NCBI RefSeq assembly: GCF_003752505.1
Contig: NZ_RKHO01000001.1
Span: 1,922,001 to 1,986,000 of the forward strand
Source: Nocardioides aurantiacus
GTDB lineage: Bacteria > Actinomycetota > Actinomycetes > Propionibacteriales > Nocardioidaceae
Direction of reading: 5' to 3'
Length of the DNA stretch: 64,000 nt
The translations under genes were made by a program, and so were the position numbers. Shown here in pieces: positions 18,897 through 27,463 of this stretch. Each line of letters starts with the position of its first letter. Positions within the stretch are counted from its first letter, which is position 1. The notes beneath the pieces were generated by a model, which did not search any database, had not been told where the DNA came from, and saw only the letters and a list, made by a program, of their open reading frames with translations.

Positions 18897-19409
18897 ATGT
18901 CGGGTGAGCTCATCGCTTCGTGCACCGTGCTGGAGTCGCCGGGTCGCAGGCCGCAGCTGTGCCTTGGGGCAGTGCTGTCGTCGCGCCCACCGCAAGGAGG
19001 CGGGCCGGAGGTCGCGAACTGGGACTGGTCGGAGGTGCCGCAGAAGCAGACGGCTAGAGGCTCGACGTGGGGCGAGTACACGGTTGTCGGCACCTACAGC
19101 GAAGGCGTGTTCACGCTGACCCGCCCGCCGGTGCCGCTGGGGCCCCAGGTTCTCGAGGAGGAGGAGGAGGAGGTGCCGTGGACGGCCAGCTCAGTCCCGA
19201 AGCCGTCGGGCTACGACATCGCTGAACTCCACCGCATCGCCCGCACGGTCGTCGAGCTTCCGGGCGCGCTGCTCGCGGGGCCTGAGGACGGTTACGTGGA
19301 GCTGCTGGTCGTCTACGACGACGGCACGCTCCAGCGCGAGCTCGACGAGCGGTATCCGGGCGGCGCGGTCCGCGTGTTCTCGGTGTTGCAGCCGTACCAG
19401 CCGACCTGA
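18897..19409 (+). CDS. hypothetical protein of a conserved actinobacterial type
   Basis: A 170-residue protein starting at ATG 18897 (GTG 18894 also possible). It contains ASCTVLESPGRRPQLCLGAV, SSRPPQGGGPEVANWDW and WGEYTVVGTYSEGVFTLTRP, a pattern I know from small actinobacterial proteins that usually carry a lipoprotein signal; here none is encoded. A run of six glutamates (EEEEEE) separates this from a C-terminal domain with DIAELHRIARTVVELPG and a degenerate VRVFSVLQPY end. Function unknown. Confidence 0.65.
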   Translation: MSGELIASCTVLESPGRRPQLCLGAVLSSRPPQGGGPEVANWDWSEVPQKQTARGSTWGEYTVVGTYSEGVFTLTRPPVPLGPQVLEEEEEEVPWTASSVPKPSGYDIAELHRIARTVVELPGALLAGPEDGYVELLVVYDDGTLQRELDERYPGGAVRVFSVLQPYQPT

Positions 19410-19656
19410 GCGTCCGCGTCGCTTCGAGCCGTGTGGGTGGCCCGACTCCGGGCGGTGGCGGCGTTCACCGCGCCCGCGCGACGACCGCCGCGGCGACTAG
19501 CACCGTCGGGGTAGACGTTGGTGACGACCGCTGCGCCGGAGGCGATGAGCTCGTTGCCGTTGCGCCGTTTCACCCGCGCCGGCGAGAGTTGCGTCGGCAG
19601 TTCTCGTCTCTCTCGCGGGCTCCGGCCCCAGTCGGGTCGCGGTCTACCATCGCGGG
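19410..19656. other. gap before the thiol-redox genes
   Basis: About 250 bp with no gene I can support. A minus-strand frame has a short protein-like piece (GNELIASGAAVVTNVYPDG) that may be the tail of a lost gene. Confidence 0.3.
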
Positions 19657-20232
19657 GTGAGCACGCGTGCATCTCGTTGGTCGCGGGTCGCGTCGTGCGC
19701 CGCGGCTCTGATACTCGTGAGCGCGTGCACCGGGTCGCCATCGACCGGCGACAAGGGGTATGTCGACGCCGACGACGGGATCACCCGCCTCGACGCCGCC
19801 GCTCGCCCGCAGGCCGGTGACGTCTCTGGGGAGACGCTCGAGGGCCAGCCGCTCTCACTCGACGACTACCGCGGCCGTGTCGTCGTCATCAACGTGTGGG
19901 GCTCCTGGTGCGCTGACTGCCGCGCCGAAGCCCCCCTGCTGCAGGACGCGGCCCGCGATCTGGCAGGCGATGACGTCGCGTTCGTCGGCATCAACACCCG
20001 CGACTCGGGCCAGGCGCAAGCTCTGGCGTTCCAGCGCCGCTACGACGTGTCCTACCCCTCGCTGTTCGACCCCTCGGGCCGCACCCTGCTCGCCTTCCGC
20101 GGAAGGGTGAACCCTGCCGCCATCCCCAGCACGGTCATCCTCGACGAGCAGGGCAAGGTGGCGGCGACCATCATCGGCGAGGTCAGGGGCCGCCGCACTC
20201 TGGCTGGTCTCATCGAGGACGTTCGCTCGTGA
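19657..20232 (+). CDS. TlpA/ResA-type thiol-disulfide lipoprotein
   Basis: A membrane-anchored thioredoxin-fold protein of 191 residues. A signal peptide with lipobox (AALILVSACTG, Cys about residue 24) precedes a thioredoxin-like domain with the redox motif WGSWCADCRAEAP and a later cis-proline (AAIPSTVILDEQG). It likely passes reductant in the periplasmic space during cytochrome c maturation or repair of extracytoplasmic thiols. GTG start at 19657. The stop overlaps the GTG of ccdA by four bases, which matches the ResA-CcdA partnership in which CcdA supplies electrons to TlpA. Confidence 0.9.
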   Translation: MSTRASRWSRVASCAAALILVSACTGSPSTGDKGYVDADDGITRLDAAARPQAGDVSGETLEGQPLSLDDYRGRVVVINVWGSWCADCRAEAPLLQDAARDLAGDDVAFVGINTRDSGQAQALAFQRRYDVSYPSLFDPSGRTLLAFRGRVNPAAIPSTVILDEQGKVAATIIGEVRGRRTLAGLIEDVRS

Positions 20233-20999
20233 CGGTGCTAGCACTCGGTGACTGGTTCCGCGATCAGGCGTTCTCGGGCTCTCTGGTGTTGGCGGCTCCG
20301 GTGGCCGCCGTCGCCGGCCTGGTCTCGTTCTTCTCCCCCTGTGTGGTTCCGCTGCTGCCCGGCTATCTGTCCTATGCCACCGGCATGTGCGGCGCCGACC
20401 TCGCCGACCTCTCCGAGGGCCGGCGCGGGCGCATGCTGACCGGGGCCAGCCTGTTCGTCCTTGGGTTCTCGTTCGTCTTCGTGTCGTTCGGCGCGATCTT
20501 CGGTGGCCTCGGGGACTTCTTGTTCGACTACCAACGCCCCATCACGCTCGGGCTGGGTGCGCTGACCATCGTGCTCGGCCTGGTCTTCCTGGGCGCGCTG
20601 CCCTTGTTCCAGCGCGACGTTCGCGTGCACCGGGTCCCGGCCGTGGGGCTGGCCGCGGCGCCTCTGCTTGGTGTCCTGTTCGGCCTCGGCTGGACCCCAT
20701 GCATCGGTCCGACCCTGATGGCAGTGCTGTCGCTGTCGGCGCAGGAGGCCACAGCTGGCCGTGGAGCTCTCCTCACATCTTTCTACTGCCTGGGCCTGGG
20801 GGTGCCGTTCATCCTCGCGGCCTTGGCGTACCGGCGCATGCTCGGCACTGTCGGGTGGGTCCGACGGCACCAGCGAAGCGTCACCGCCATCGGCGGCGCG
20901 ATGCTTGTTGCCGTGGGTGTGCTGCTCATGACGGGGTTGTGGCCCGAACTCGTAGATGCAATGCGCACCCTGCTTCCGGTGGTCACCGCACCGGTCTAG
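20229..20999 (+). CDS. ccdA: cytochrome c biogenesis protein CcdA
   Basis: A polytopic membrane protein of 256 residues with six helices. Signature motifs are present: FFSPCVVPLLPGYLSY in helix 1 and GWTPCIGPTL in helix 4, whose cysteines shuttle electrons from cytoplasmic thioredoxin to extracytoplasmic acceptors. Length and topology are standard. The GTG start lies inside the stop of the upstream TlpA gene (GTGA), showing translational coupling. A second TlpA-like lipoprotein follows 122 bp downstream, so one CcdA may serve two acceptors. Confidence 0.95.
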   Translation: MTVLALGDWFRDQAFSGSLVLAAPVAAVAGLVSFFSPCVVPLLPGYLSYATGMCGADLADLSEGRRGRMLTGASLFVLGFSFVFVSFGAIFGGLGDFLFDYQRPITLGLGALTIVLGLVFLGALPLFQRDVRVHRVPAVGLAAAPLLGVLFGLGWTPCIGPTLMAVLSLSAQEATAGRGALLTSFYCLGLGVPFILAALAYRRMLGTVGWVRRHQRSVTAIGGAMLVAVGVLLMTGLWPELVDAMRTLLPVVTAPV

Positions 21000-21121
21000 C
21001 CGTCCCGGCTTTGGCGCGAAGGCGACTGACGCGGGAGCGACGGCGCGCGTCGGGTCTGGTCCACGCCCTCCCATCGGCGCCCGGAACCAGCCCGCCCGCT
21101 GACGGACTCGCGAGACATGAT

Positions 21122-21784
21122 GTGACCGTGCTTGGCCTCACTCCGTCTTCAACTGCGAGAGCTTCTGCTCGTCTGCCGTCCGTGCGTCGACCCCGAACGC
21201 GAGGGTCAGCGGTCGGCGCCGGGGTTTCCTGTCGACGACGCCAGAGCCTCGTCGTCGTCTTCCTACTGGTTGCTGCCGGTGCCCTCCAGAGTTGCTCACC
21301 GGCGGAGCGGACATCCACACCACCAGACGGACAGGCCCCCGTGCTCGGGTGGCGCACGGTCAGTCCTGTTCCCGTGCCCGAACTCGCATCAACGACGCGA
21401 GCGAGGCTCCGCGACGAACGCCTTCCGCCGAACGAGACCCGGGCGACGGCACCCACCCTGATCAACATCTGGGCCGGATGGTGCGGACCATGCGTCGATG
21501 AGCTGCCGCTGCTTCAGCGCGTCGCCGAGCGCGGCGAAGTCAGGATTGTGGGTGTCAGCCGCGACGTTCGTGAAGCGGTGGCACGGGACTCTCTACGCAC
21601 AGCCGGGGTGACCTACGCCAACTGGTTCGACCCCGATGGCCAGTTCACCCGTGCTGCCCAGTCGGTCATCCCTGCCAACGGAGTACCAGCAACAGCGTTG
21701 GTCGTGGACGAACAGATCGTGGCGGTGCATCTGGGGCCGTTCGAGTCCATGAAGGACGTTGCCGCCTACCGGCGGTTCGACTAA
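21122..21784 (+). CDS. second TlpA-like thiol-disulfide lipoprotein
   Basis: About 220 residues from the GTG at 21122 (another GTG at 21128). An arginine-rich n-region, a hydrophobic stretch (LVVVFLLVAAGA) and lipobox LQSC mark a lipoprotein, unusually far (~60 residues) from the start, so the true start may be further in. The thioredoxin fold has WAGWCGPCVDELP, VRIVGVSRD and the cis-proline loop NGVPATALVVDEQ. It differs clearly from the first TlpA gene and follows ccdA, which fits a distinct acceptor of CcdA electrons such as a DsbE/CcmG-like protein. Confidence 0.85.
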   Translation: MTVLGLTPSSTARASARLPSVRRPRTRGSAVGAGVSCRRRQSLVVVFLLVAAGALQSCSPAERTSTPPDGQAPVLGWRTVSPVPVPELASTTRARLRDERLPPNETRATAPTLINIWAGWCGPCVDELPLLQRVAERGEVRIVGVSRDVREAVARDSLRTAGVTYANWFDPDGQFTRAAQSVIPANGVPATALVVDEQIVAVHLGPFESMKDVAAYRRFD

Positions 21785-21839
21785 ACCCGTGCCCGACGAG
21801 TGCTCCCGCGCCCGACATCCCTTCGCCGCGCGGCGGATG

Positions 21840-22271
21840 TCATCTGAGCTGGCAGACGACCTTGGTCCAGGCCGTGTGTCCTGCGGTGACGCGGACAGGT
21901 CGAGGTGCTTCGCATACTGCGCCGTCGAGCTGGTGCTCGGGGCTGGTCGCTGTGACCAGGTAGACACCCGGTTCCAGGTCGGCACGGAACCGTCCTGCCT
22001 CGGACGCGGTAGTGGTCGTCTTGCCGGCGCTGCGGAACATGACTGCCCCGCCTGCGTGTGAACGCGCAGAGTCCGCTGCGGGGCCTCTAACGAAGACGAC
22101 CTTGCCGATGATCGAGCCCGCGACAGATCCAGTCGCCGGATCCTCGCCTGCGCCGCTCAGAGCGGCCGAGGCCTGGTCGGGCCGCTGTGCGCTGCACCCG
22201 GTGAGGACCGCGGCGGCAACGAGTGCATGCAGCGGCATCAGGGCCAGTGGTCTCAAGCGGGCACCCGGGCG
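21840..22271 (-). CDS. lipoprotein with a carboxypeptidase-regulatory-like domain
   Basis: About 143 residues. GTG at 22271 gives a proper signal peptide (RPGARLRPL then LHALVAAAVLTGCSA) with lipobox LTGC and has GAGGGA upstream; an ATG at 22238 would give a very short one. The mature part is a small beta-sandwich resembling CarboxypepD_reg/SpaA-like domains: GKVVFVRGP, GGAVMFRSAGKTTTTASEAG, FRADLEPGVYLVTATSP. Such domains serve adhesion or structural roles on the surface. Tail-to-tail with the second TlpA gene. Confidence 0.7.
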   Translation of the reverse strand, partial: RPGARLRPLALMPLHALVAAAVLTGCSAQRPDQASAALSGAGEDPATGSVAGSIIGKVVFVRGPAADSARSHAGGAVMFRSAGKTTTTASEAGRFRADLEPGVYLVTATSPEHQLDGAVCEAPRPVRVTAGHTAWTKVVCQLR

Positions 22272-22334
22272 CACATCGGCAGGATCCCTCAACAGGGGCC
22301 GAGAGCGGAAGGCGTCGCGCTCCCGACCCGGTCG

Positions 22335-22857
22335 CTACCGGGTTCTGTCGCGCTCGCCGATACGGGTGCCGTGGCTGAGGGTCTCGGGGTCACAGCCCTT
22401 CCCATTCGGGTAGCGCTTGTCGAACTCGAACGACTCGCGGCGCTGCACGACCTGTGCGCCGGTGCCCGACTCACCTGTGACCCTCAGGCGCGTTGCGGCG
22501 TCGGCGTCCCAGTCCTCCTCGAGAGAACTCAGGGCGACGGTGTACGTGTCGGCGTCGAGGGTGACGGCCGGGCTGGATGGAGAGGTAGGGCCCGCTCGGG
22601 GTGGCGGTCGGGAACGTGATGTCGCCGCACACCTCGGCCTGACACAGCTCGACGTGGAGCGTGGTCAGATCGGCGCGCACCTCGGGTGCGACGTCGAGCG
22701 CGATGAGGTCGATGCCGCCGACCTGGGTGCACGCCTGGCCCTGACCGGCGCAGCCCGACATGAGCACGACGGCGAGCAGTGCACCGACAAACGTTGGGGC
22801 GGCGGGGCGTCCGCCGAGCGGCACGGTCGGCATGGTTGGCCGCCGCTGCTGGCGCAT
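22335..22857 (-). pseudogene. lipoprotein gene with a frameshift
   Basis: From ATG 22857 the frame encodes MRQQRRPTMPTVPLGG, a hydrophobic run and lipobox LMSGCAG, then ACTQVGGIDLIALDVAPEVR and VELCQAEVCGDITFPTATP. At about 22570 the reading must shift one base (after GPYLSIQP) to continue as AVTLDADTYTVALSSLEEDW, DADAATRLRVTGESGTGAQV, and end YPNGKGCDPETLSHGTRIG. Joined it is a typical ~165-residue actinobacterial lipoprotein with four mature cysteines. The lesion is a single extra base. Function unknown. Confidence 0.65.
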
Positions 22858-22999
22858 TCGGAGCCGGGGGGTCACGACGTCATGGTGCCCGAGGTTGGTT
22901 GCGGGCAATCGACCATGAGATGGCCAGCCAACCGGTCGGATCCTGCCCGCGGTCGCCCAACCCGGAAGAGTCGCGCGAGATGCCGGCGCGGGTGCGACG

Positions 23000-23482
23000 A
23001 TGCGGCGCGTGAGCGACGCCCTGGACCGTGCACGCGCCGACCTCGTAGACGGTCGCGCGTGGAAGGCACGCGACCGGCTCACCGGTCTGCTCACCAGGAT
23101 CGACGACGAGGTGCTCAACCTGCTCGCTCAGGCGAATTGCGAGATGGGTGACCTGTCCGCGGCCGGTGGCCTGTGGTTCGTCACCGGCCGCAACGACGAA
23201 CGGTCGCGCGAGGCGGTCGCGGCGTGGCGCGAGCGGCACGGGAACGCGCAAGCGCGCCGGCGGAGCCTGCCCAGGCCGGTGCGGACGACGCCGCCCTCAC
23301 CTCAGGTCCGCGAGCTCCGGCGGGCCGCGATGGAGCACCCGACGACCGGGGCGGACGGCTTGGACGCGGCGGAGAAGGCTTCCTGCAGCGGGTGCAGCCT
23401 CCTGGCCGCGACGATGGTGGTCTTGGTCGTGGTCTTGGCCACCATCGGCGGCGTCACCGTGGTCAACTCGCTGACCGGCTGA
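23000..23482 (+). CDS. DUF6584 family protein with C-terminal membrane helix
   Basis: A 160-residue protein matching DUF6584 closely: LDRARADLVDGRAWKARDRL, an NLLAQANCEMGDLSAAGGLW helix pair, FVTGRNDERSREAVAAWRE and a basic RRSLPRPVR segment. The family is a TPR-like helical repeat protein, common next to small membrane genes. Unusually it ends in a membrane helix (LLAATMVVLVVVLATIGGV) after a cysteine pair CSGC. GTG 23009 (MSDALDR) is an equally good start. Function unknown. An 8-bp direct repeat (CTGACCGG, three copies, 23471-23494) overlaps its stop. Confidence 0.8.
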   Translation: MRRVSDALDRARADLVDGRAWKARDRLTGLLTRIDDEVLNLLAQANCEMGDLSAAGGLWFVTGRNDERSREAVAAWRERHGNAQARRRSLPRPVRTTPPSPQVRELRRAAMEHPTTGADGLDAAEKASCSGCSLLAATMVVLVVVLATIGGVTVVNSLTG

Positions 23483-23722
23483 CCGGCTGACCGGACGACC
23501 GGCTGGCTGCCAGCACCGGACCCGCCGAGTCATGCACGGCGGCGTGCAGGCCACTACACTCAAACCGCTGTCGCCGGCCTCTGACAAAGGCACGCGGTGA
23601 CTAGCGGCGGTAGAGCCGTCGAGCGTCGCGGACCTCTGGTGCCGCACCTCGGTGCGCACGTTGATGGCGCGCGATGCGTGTAGGACGAGTGACCCGGCAG
23701 CGGCCTCGGGCACCATCGCGAC

Positions 23723-24160
23723 ATGAACTCAGCCCAGACCTCTGGCGATGCAACCGCGACGCAGCAACGCCTGTGCGACCTCTCCGAGCCGGGGACGGTC
23801 TCGGCGCTCCTTGCTGGCGCAACTGCGAGCACGCTGGGGTTCCTGTTCTGGCTGGTCGTGCTGCTGGGAAACTGGGCCGAGCCTGGATGCACCCTCCCGG
23901 AACCCATCGAGGACAACGCGGCGTACTGCGCCATCAACGGCGACGACTACGTACGCGCGCTACCTGCCGCCGCGGTCACCCTGATGTGCGTCGCCTTCAC
24001 CGTCTGGGTGTGCGTGCGTGTCGTGCGCCGGACCCGTGCGCATGGCGGCTCGGTGCGTGGGGTCCTCTGGCGGGTCGCGCTCCTGGTCGGGGGGCCCGTG
24101 GTCGCGATCTTCGTGATGCTGGCCGTCGCGGCCGCACCGCTGCTACGCGAAAGCATCTAG
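23723..24160 (+). CDS. three-helix membrane protein
   Basis: A 145-residue integral membrane protein with helices around VSALLAGATASTLGFLFWLV, LPAAAVTLMCVAFTVWVCV and VALLVGGPVVAIFVMLAVAA. A short extracytoplasmic loop between the first two carries two cysteines (EPGCTLPEPIEDNAAYCAIN) that could form a disulfide. No recognised family. The start ATG 23723 is preceded by CATCGCGAC and has no clear ribosome site. Confidence 0.7.
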   Translation: MNSAQTSGDATATQQRLCDLSEPGTVSALLAGATASTLGFLFWLVVLLGNWAEPGCTLPEPIEDNAAYCAINGDDYVRALPAAAVTLMCVAFTVWVCVRVVRRTRAHGGSVRGVLWRVALLVGGPVVAIFVMLAVAAAPLLRESI

Positions 24161-24269
24161 GTCACAGCACGCGCGGGTTCGCGGTGCCGACACTGCCCCC
24201 AGCCCACCCTGGATCTGAATACGAGCACCGATGTCCGTCGCACCGGCGTGGCGGCAACCTGGAGGTGTG

Positions 24270-24839
24270 ATGGAACGCGACCACACCTGGGCCGCCACGA
24301 CGTCGAGCCCGTTCAGGTGGGGTTGGCCCCTGCTGGTGCTAGCTGCGGCAGCCATGTGGGCCGCCTCTGGGTGTGCGGTCGCGCCGCTCTCGGACCCGGC
24401 CGAGTCGGGGCGGCTCGGGCTCACGATCAACGAAGCAGGAGAGCCCGTGTTCGTGTTGCACGTGTGCTCGCTGCCGATCAACACGATCAGCGCGGCCGCG
24501 ATACCCGACGACGAGATGGCCGCTTGGCCGATCACCGACTACATCGCCAACCGGTCGCTGGAGGCCGGCATCCACGAGATCAACCCGGCCCGGCCGCCGT
24601 CGGGATGGCAGATCGGACGCATCCAGCGCTTCGACGACCCCGCCCAGCTGTACGCACTCGACGCGGCCGACCCCGGCAGCACCGGGTTCGTCTCGGGCTT
24701 GCGTCCCACGGGCGCCCAGGTCGCGGCGCTGCGCCTCGGTCAGGTGCTCATCGGCATCGATGGTGAGACCGGCGCACGCTCAGTCACCCGCAGCGCGTTC
24801 GAGGCCGAAGCCTGCGACGACCCCAGCCGGCGTCTCTGA
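24270..24839 (+). CDS. secreted lipoprotein, hypothetical
   Basis: A 189-residue lipoprotein. ATG 24270 follows GGAGGTGTG. Signal peptide PLLVLAAAAMWAASGC carries lipobox ASGC. The mature part has LGLTINEAGEPVFVLHVCSL, DYIANRSLEAGIHEINPARP, and two further cysteines. The motif of a short first strand followed by VLHVC is shared by many small actinobacterial lipoproteins of unknown role. A hairpin terminator follows its stop. Confidence 0.75.
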   Translation: MERDHTWAATTSSPFRWGWPLLVLAAAAMWAASGCAVAPLSDPAESGRLGLTINEAGEPVFVLHVCSLPINTISAAAIPDDEMAAWPITDYIANRSLEAGIHEINPARPPSGWQIGRIQRFDDPAQLYALDAADPGSTGFVSGLRPTGAQVAALRLGQVLIGIDGETGARSVTRSAFEAEACDDPSRRL

Positions 24840-24861
24840 CTCCGGCCCAAAGAGCCGGAGT
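24839..24861 (+). terminator. hairpin after the lipoprotein gene
   Basis: ACTCCGGC and GCCGGAGT (8-bp arms) enclose a 7-base loop and begin at the stop codon of the gene ending at 24839. No long T-tract follows, as is usual in high-GC actinomycetes. Confidence 0.6.
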
Positions 24862-25158
24862 TCCACGCGTCGGGGTACAGAGGTCTACGCGGTCGGCGGC
24901 ATCTGGCCGACCGAACCCCGGCCGACGCGGGCGACGCTCGCCGCCCCGTCGCGGCCCTGGACGCTCCGGGCGCCGTGATGGTGCTGTGCCGCGAGGTCGC
25001 CTCGAGCACACCCGAGCGCCGCAGATCCTTCCTCGCCCACGGTGCCACCGGGCTCCTGACAGGCGACCGGTCGCCCACCTGACGCTCGGTGTCTCGTCCG
25101 CTGCCGGAGGAGGGCGAGTGAGTGTGCGGCGGCGGGCAGGTGGGGCACCATCTCGGTC
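24862..25158. other. gap
   Basis: Nearly 300 bp between a terminator and a small membrane gene. No coding frame or repeat that I can support. Confidence 0.4.
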
Positions 25159-25437
25159 ATGGACGACACGACGCGAGCTCCAGAGTTGCGGCGGTCTGCG
25201 TCGGCAGCAGCTGCGGCGGTGCTGGTCGTGGGCATGGCTGGCGGCGTGCTGTTGATGCTCGCCGAGCTGGTGGCAGCCGCGCCGCTCGCAGCGGCGGGCG
25301 TCGCCCTTGTCGTGGTGTCGTGCGTGGGCGCTGCGGGGTTGACGGTGCGGGACTCGCGCCGATCCGGGCGGTCGGTTCCGCGTGCGTTCGGCGACTCGGT
25401 GCGCGCGTTCGGGCGCTGGTTCGTGTTTCTCGCCTAA
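25159..25437 (+). CDS. small two-helix membrane protein
   Basis: A 92-residue protein with two adjacent helices (AAAAVLVVGMAGGVLLMLAE and APLAAAGVALVVVSCVGAAG) and a basic C-terminal tail ending RAFGRWFVFLA. The start ATG 25159 follows GCACCATCTCGGTC and lacks a clear ribosome site. Not recognised. Confidence 0.55.
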   Translation: MDDTTRAPELRRSASAAAAAVLVVGMAGGVLLMLAELVAAAPLAAAGVALVVVSCVGAAGLTVRDSRRSGRSVPRAFGDSVRAFGRWFVFLA

Positions 25438-25573
25438 GGCCACGGCACGGCGGCCGCAGCGGGGCCGTTCGATGTTCGCCGTGGAAGGTAGCGACGACGA
25501 GCCGGGGCATGGTCTGCGACCACGCCAATCGCAGGGGTCTGCATGTGGCTGGTCTGAGCGGGTGCGTGCGAAC

Positions 25574-26242
25574 ATGCTGCCCGTGTTCGACGAGTCTCGG
25601 ATCGTGCTCATGGGTGACCCGCGCGTCACCGGCATCGCGGTCCGCGACGACGGCTCCGACCTCGTCCCCGCACCCCCAGGTGTGCGCCTCGCCGCCCGCA
25701 AGGCCGACCCGGCGGGCGCGTTCCGGCTACTCCGGCGTCCGGTAGCCGACAGGCTCGAGTTCGCAGCCGCCGCGCTCCCGGCAGGGCTGCATTTACGTCT
25801 GGTCGAGGCGTACCGGCCGCCGGAACGCCAGGAGCTGTACTTCACCACCTACCGCGAAAAGCTTCGCGCGGCCGACCCCACGCACGGTGAGGAGACCTTG
25901 GACCGGCTGGCGAGCAGGTTCGTCGCTCCGCCGGCGTTCGCGCCGCACGTCGCGGGTGCTGCGGTCGACGTCACGCTCGTTGACGACGCCGGCGTCGAGC
26001 TGGACCTCGGGTGCCCGGTCGATGCGAACCCTGAAGTCAGCGGCGGCACCTGCTACACCTACCACCCCGCCGTGACCGGGCCTGCGGCCGCGCACCGCCG
26101 GGTGTTGATCGAGGCGATGACGGCGGCTGGGTTCGTGAACTATCCGACCGAGTGGTGGCACTGGTCGCACGGCGACCGGTACTGGGCCTTCGTCACGGGC
26201 CACGACCATGCGACCCACGGCCCGCCAGAGACGGGTCTCTGA
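25574..26242 (+). CDS. VanX-type D-Ala-D-Ala dipeptidase (M15D)
   Basis: A zinc dipeptidase of about 222 residues that hydrolyses D-alanyl-D-alanine. The VanX zinc and catalytic residues are visible: HVAGAAVD (H-x3-G-x-A-x-D) and the final EWWHWSHG (E and H). Substrate-loop motif RLVEAYRPPERQ precedes them. ATG 25574 starts the protein; a GTG at 25562 is possible. There is no vanH, vanA or vanRS next to it, so it is more likely a cell-wall recycling or catabolic enzyme than part of a glycopeptide-resistance operon. The deduced protein is complete. Confidence 0.88.
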   Translation: MLPVFDESRIVLMGDPRVTGIAVRDDGSDLVPAPPGVRLAARKADPAGAFRLLRRPVADRLEFAAAALPAGLHLRLVEAYRPPERQELYFTTYREKLRAADPTHGEETLDRLASRFVAPPAFAPHVAGAAVDVTLVDDAGVELDLGCPVDANPEVSGGTCYTYHPAVTGPAAAHRRVLIEAMTAAGFVNYPTEWWHWSHGDRYWAFVTGHDHATHGPPETGL

Positions 26243-26374
26243 GACGGCGCTCATGGCCGACGTTGGCGCTAGGGTGCCTCCGGGTAGGCGGGAGTCAGGT
26301 AAGCCCGGGCAGCAGAAGTAGTCACATGTGCCAGCGTCGAGCGTTGTGCTGAGCCTCGACGGCACCCCCGGGCG

Positions 26375-27463
26375 TTAGGCGCCTAGGCCACCATCGAGGC
26401 TCTGCTCCAGGCGACGTACCGCCTGGTGCGGGTACGGCGTTGCTCGGCTGATCCCCTGGAACCGGCGGTAGAAGTCTCCGAGGACCGCGGCGATGGGGCC
26501 GTGGCGTAGCAGAATATTCTCCAGCCTCGGTGGCGTCCCGTCTGGGAGCGTCCCCTGAGCGCATGAACGCACCAGCTCTGCGCGTTCTTGTGGTCCGCAC
26601 CCGAACAGCTCTACGAGCAACCAGTTGACCAGGTGCGTCGCGGCGTAGCACCTGTCGTAGCTAGCGTGGTCGTCGAAGAAGGCGGACTCCGCAGGCGAGA
26701 GAGCGAAGTTCGAGGAGATGGCAAGGCCGTAGTCGGCGAAGAACAGCCGCCGCCCGTCGGTGAGGATGTTCTCGAAGTGGGCGTCGAAGTGCAGCAACCC
26801 GCGTGAGTTCATGAACGAGATGCCGCTGCTCAGTTCGCGTTCCACCATGTCCACAGCCCTAGCCGCGGCGACCGGGTCTGCGCCGACCTGGACGCCGAGC
26901 CAGTCGTGGAGGTTCTGCGGGATGTACTCCAGAAAGAGCACGAGGCCCGTCGTAGAACGATCCAGTCCCTCGAGCCGTCGGCGGATCGCCGGACCTCCTC
27001 CCCAGTACGCGACCGCATGTTCCACGTCGGCCAGTTCCTCAGGAGGAGGTCGACCCGGGTCCGAGAGCACGCGCCAGTGGTGCAGCAAAGGAAACCCCTC
27101 ATGGACCCCCGTGGTCACCCACTCGGTCGTCAATACATGTACGGCCAGTTCGCGCCAGGCGCCGAAACCGGGGGCGCCGATGCGGCCGAGGCCGTATTGG
27201 CAGAAGTTCGGCAGGTTGAACAAGTTCGCGGTCGAGCGCATGTTGCCGGTCTGTAGCTCGAGGTCGGTGAGGCGCACGTGCTTCACGAAGACCGGGTGCC
27301 CTTCCAGCCGCGCCAACGCGGTAGCGCCGCCGATGCCACCGCCCAGCGGTGCGGCCCCAGCAAGCAGTTCACCGAGGGCCGCGTCGCTGCGGGACTTCAA
27401 CGACTTCGAGACTGTTCTGTGCGCCTGCAAGCGGGCGCCGAGTGACAGGTGCGGTTCGTTCAA
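26375..27463 (-). CDS. protein-kinase-fold protein, atypical
   Basis: A 362-residue cytosolic protein with a kinase/aminoglycoside-phosphotransferase fold. An N-lobe lysine is in GHPVFVKHVRL; a hinge-like VLFLEYIPQNLHDWL follows; the catalytic loop is GLLHFDAHFENILTDG (H-x-D-x-H-x4-N) and the metal motif is FFADYGLA in place of DFG. A helical C-lobe follows with an acidic HASYDRCYAATHL. The start is decided by AGGAGG six bases before a TTG at 27463; upstream frames are junk. Its substrate is unknown. It is tail-adjacent to a VanX gene, but no functional link is evident. Confidence 0.75.
   Translation of the reverse strand: MNEPHLSLGARLQAHRTVSKSLKSRSDAALGELLAGAAPLGGGIGGATALARLEGHPVFVKHVRLTDLELQTGNMRSTANLFNLPNFCQYGLGRIGAPGFGAWRELAVHVLTTEWVTTGVHEGFPLLHHWRVLSDPGRPPPEELADVEHAVAYWGGGPAIRRRLEGLDRSTTGLVLFLEYIPQNLHDWLGVQVGADPVAAARAVDMVERELSSGISFMNSRGLLHFDAHFENILTDGRRLFFADYGLAISSNFALSPAESAFFDDHASYDRCYAATHLVNWLLVELFGCGPQERAELVRSCAQGTLPDGTPPRLENILLRHGPIAAVLGDFYRRFQGISRATPYPHQAVRRLEQSLDGGLGA

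Noticed and set aside
22417-23151. Plus-strand frame of 244 codons
   Set aside because: Antisense of the frameshifted lipoprotein; composition is typical of shadow frames.
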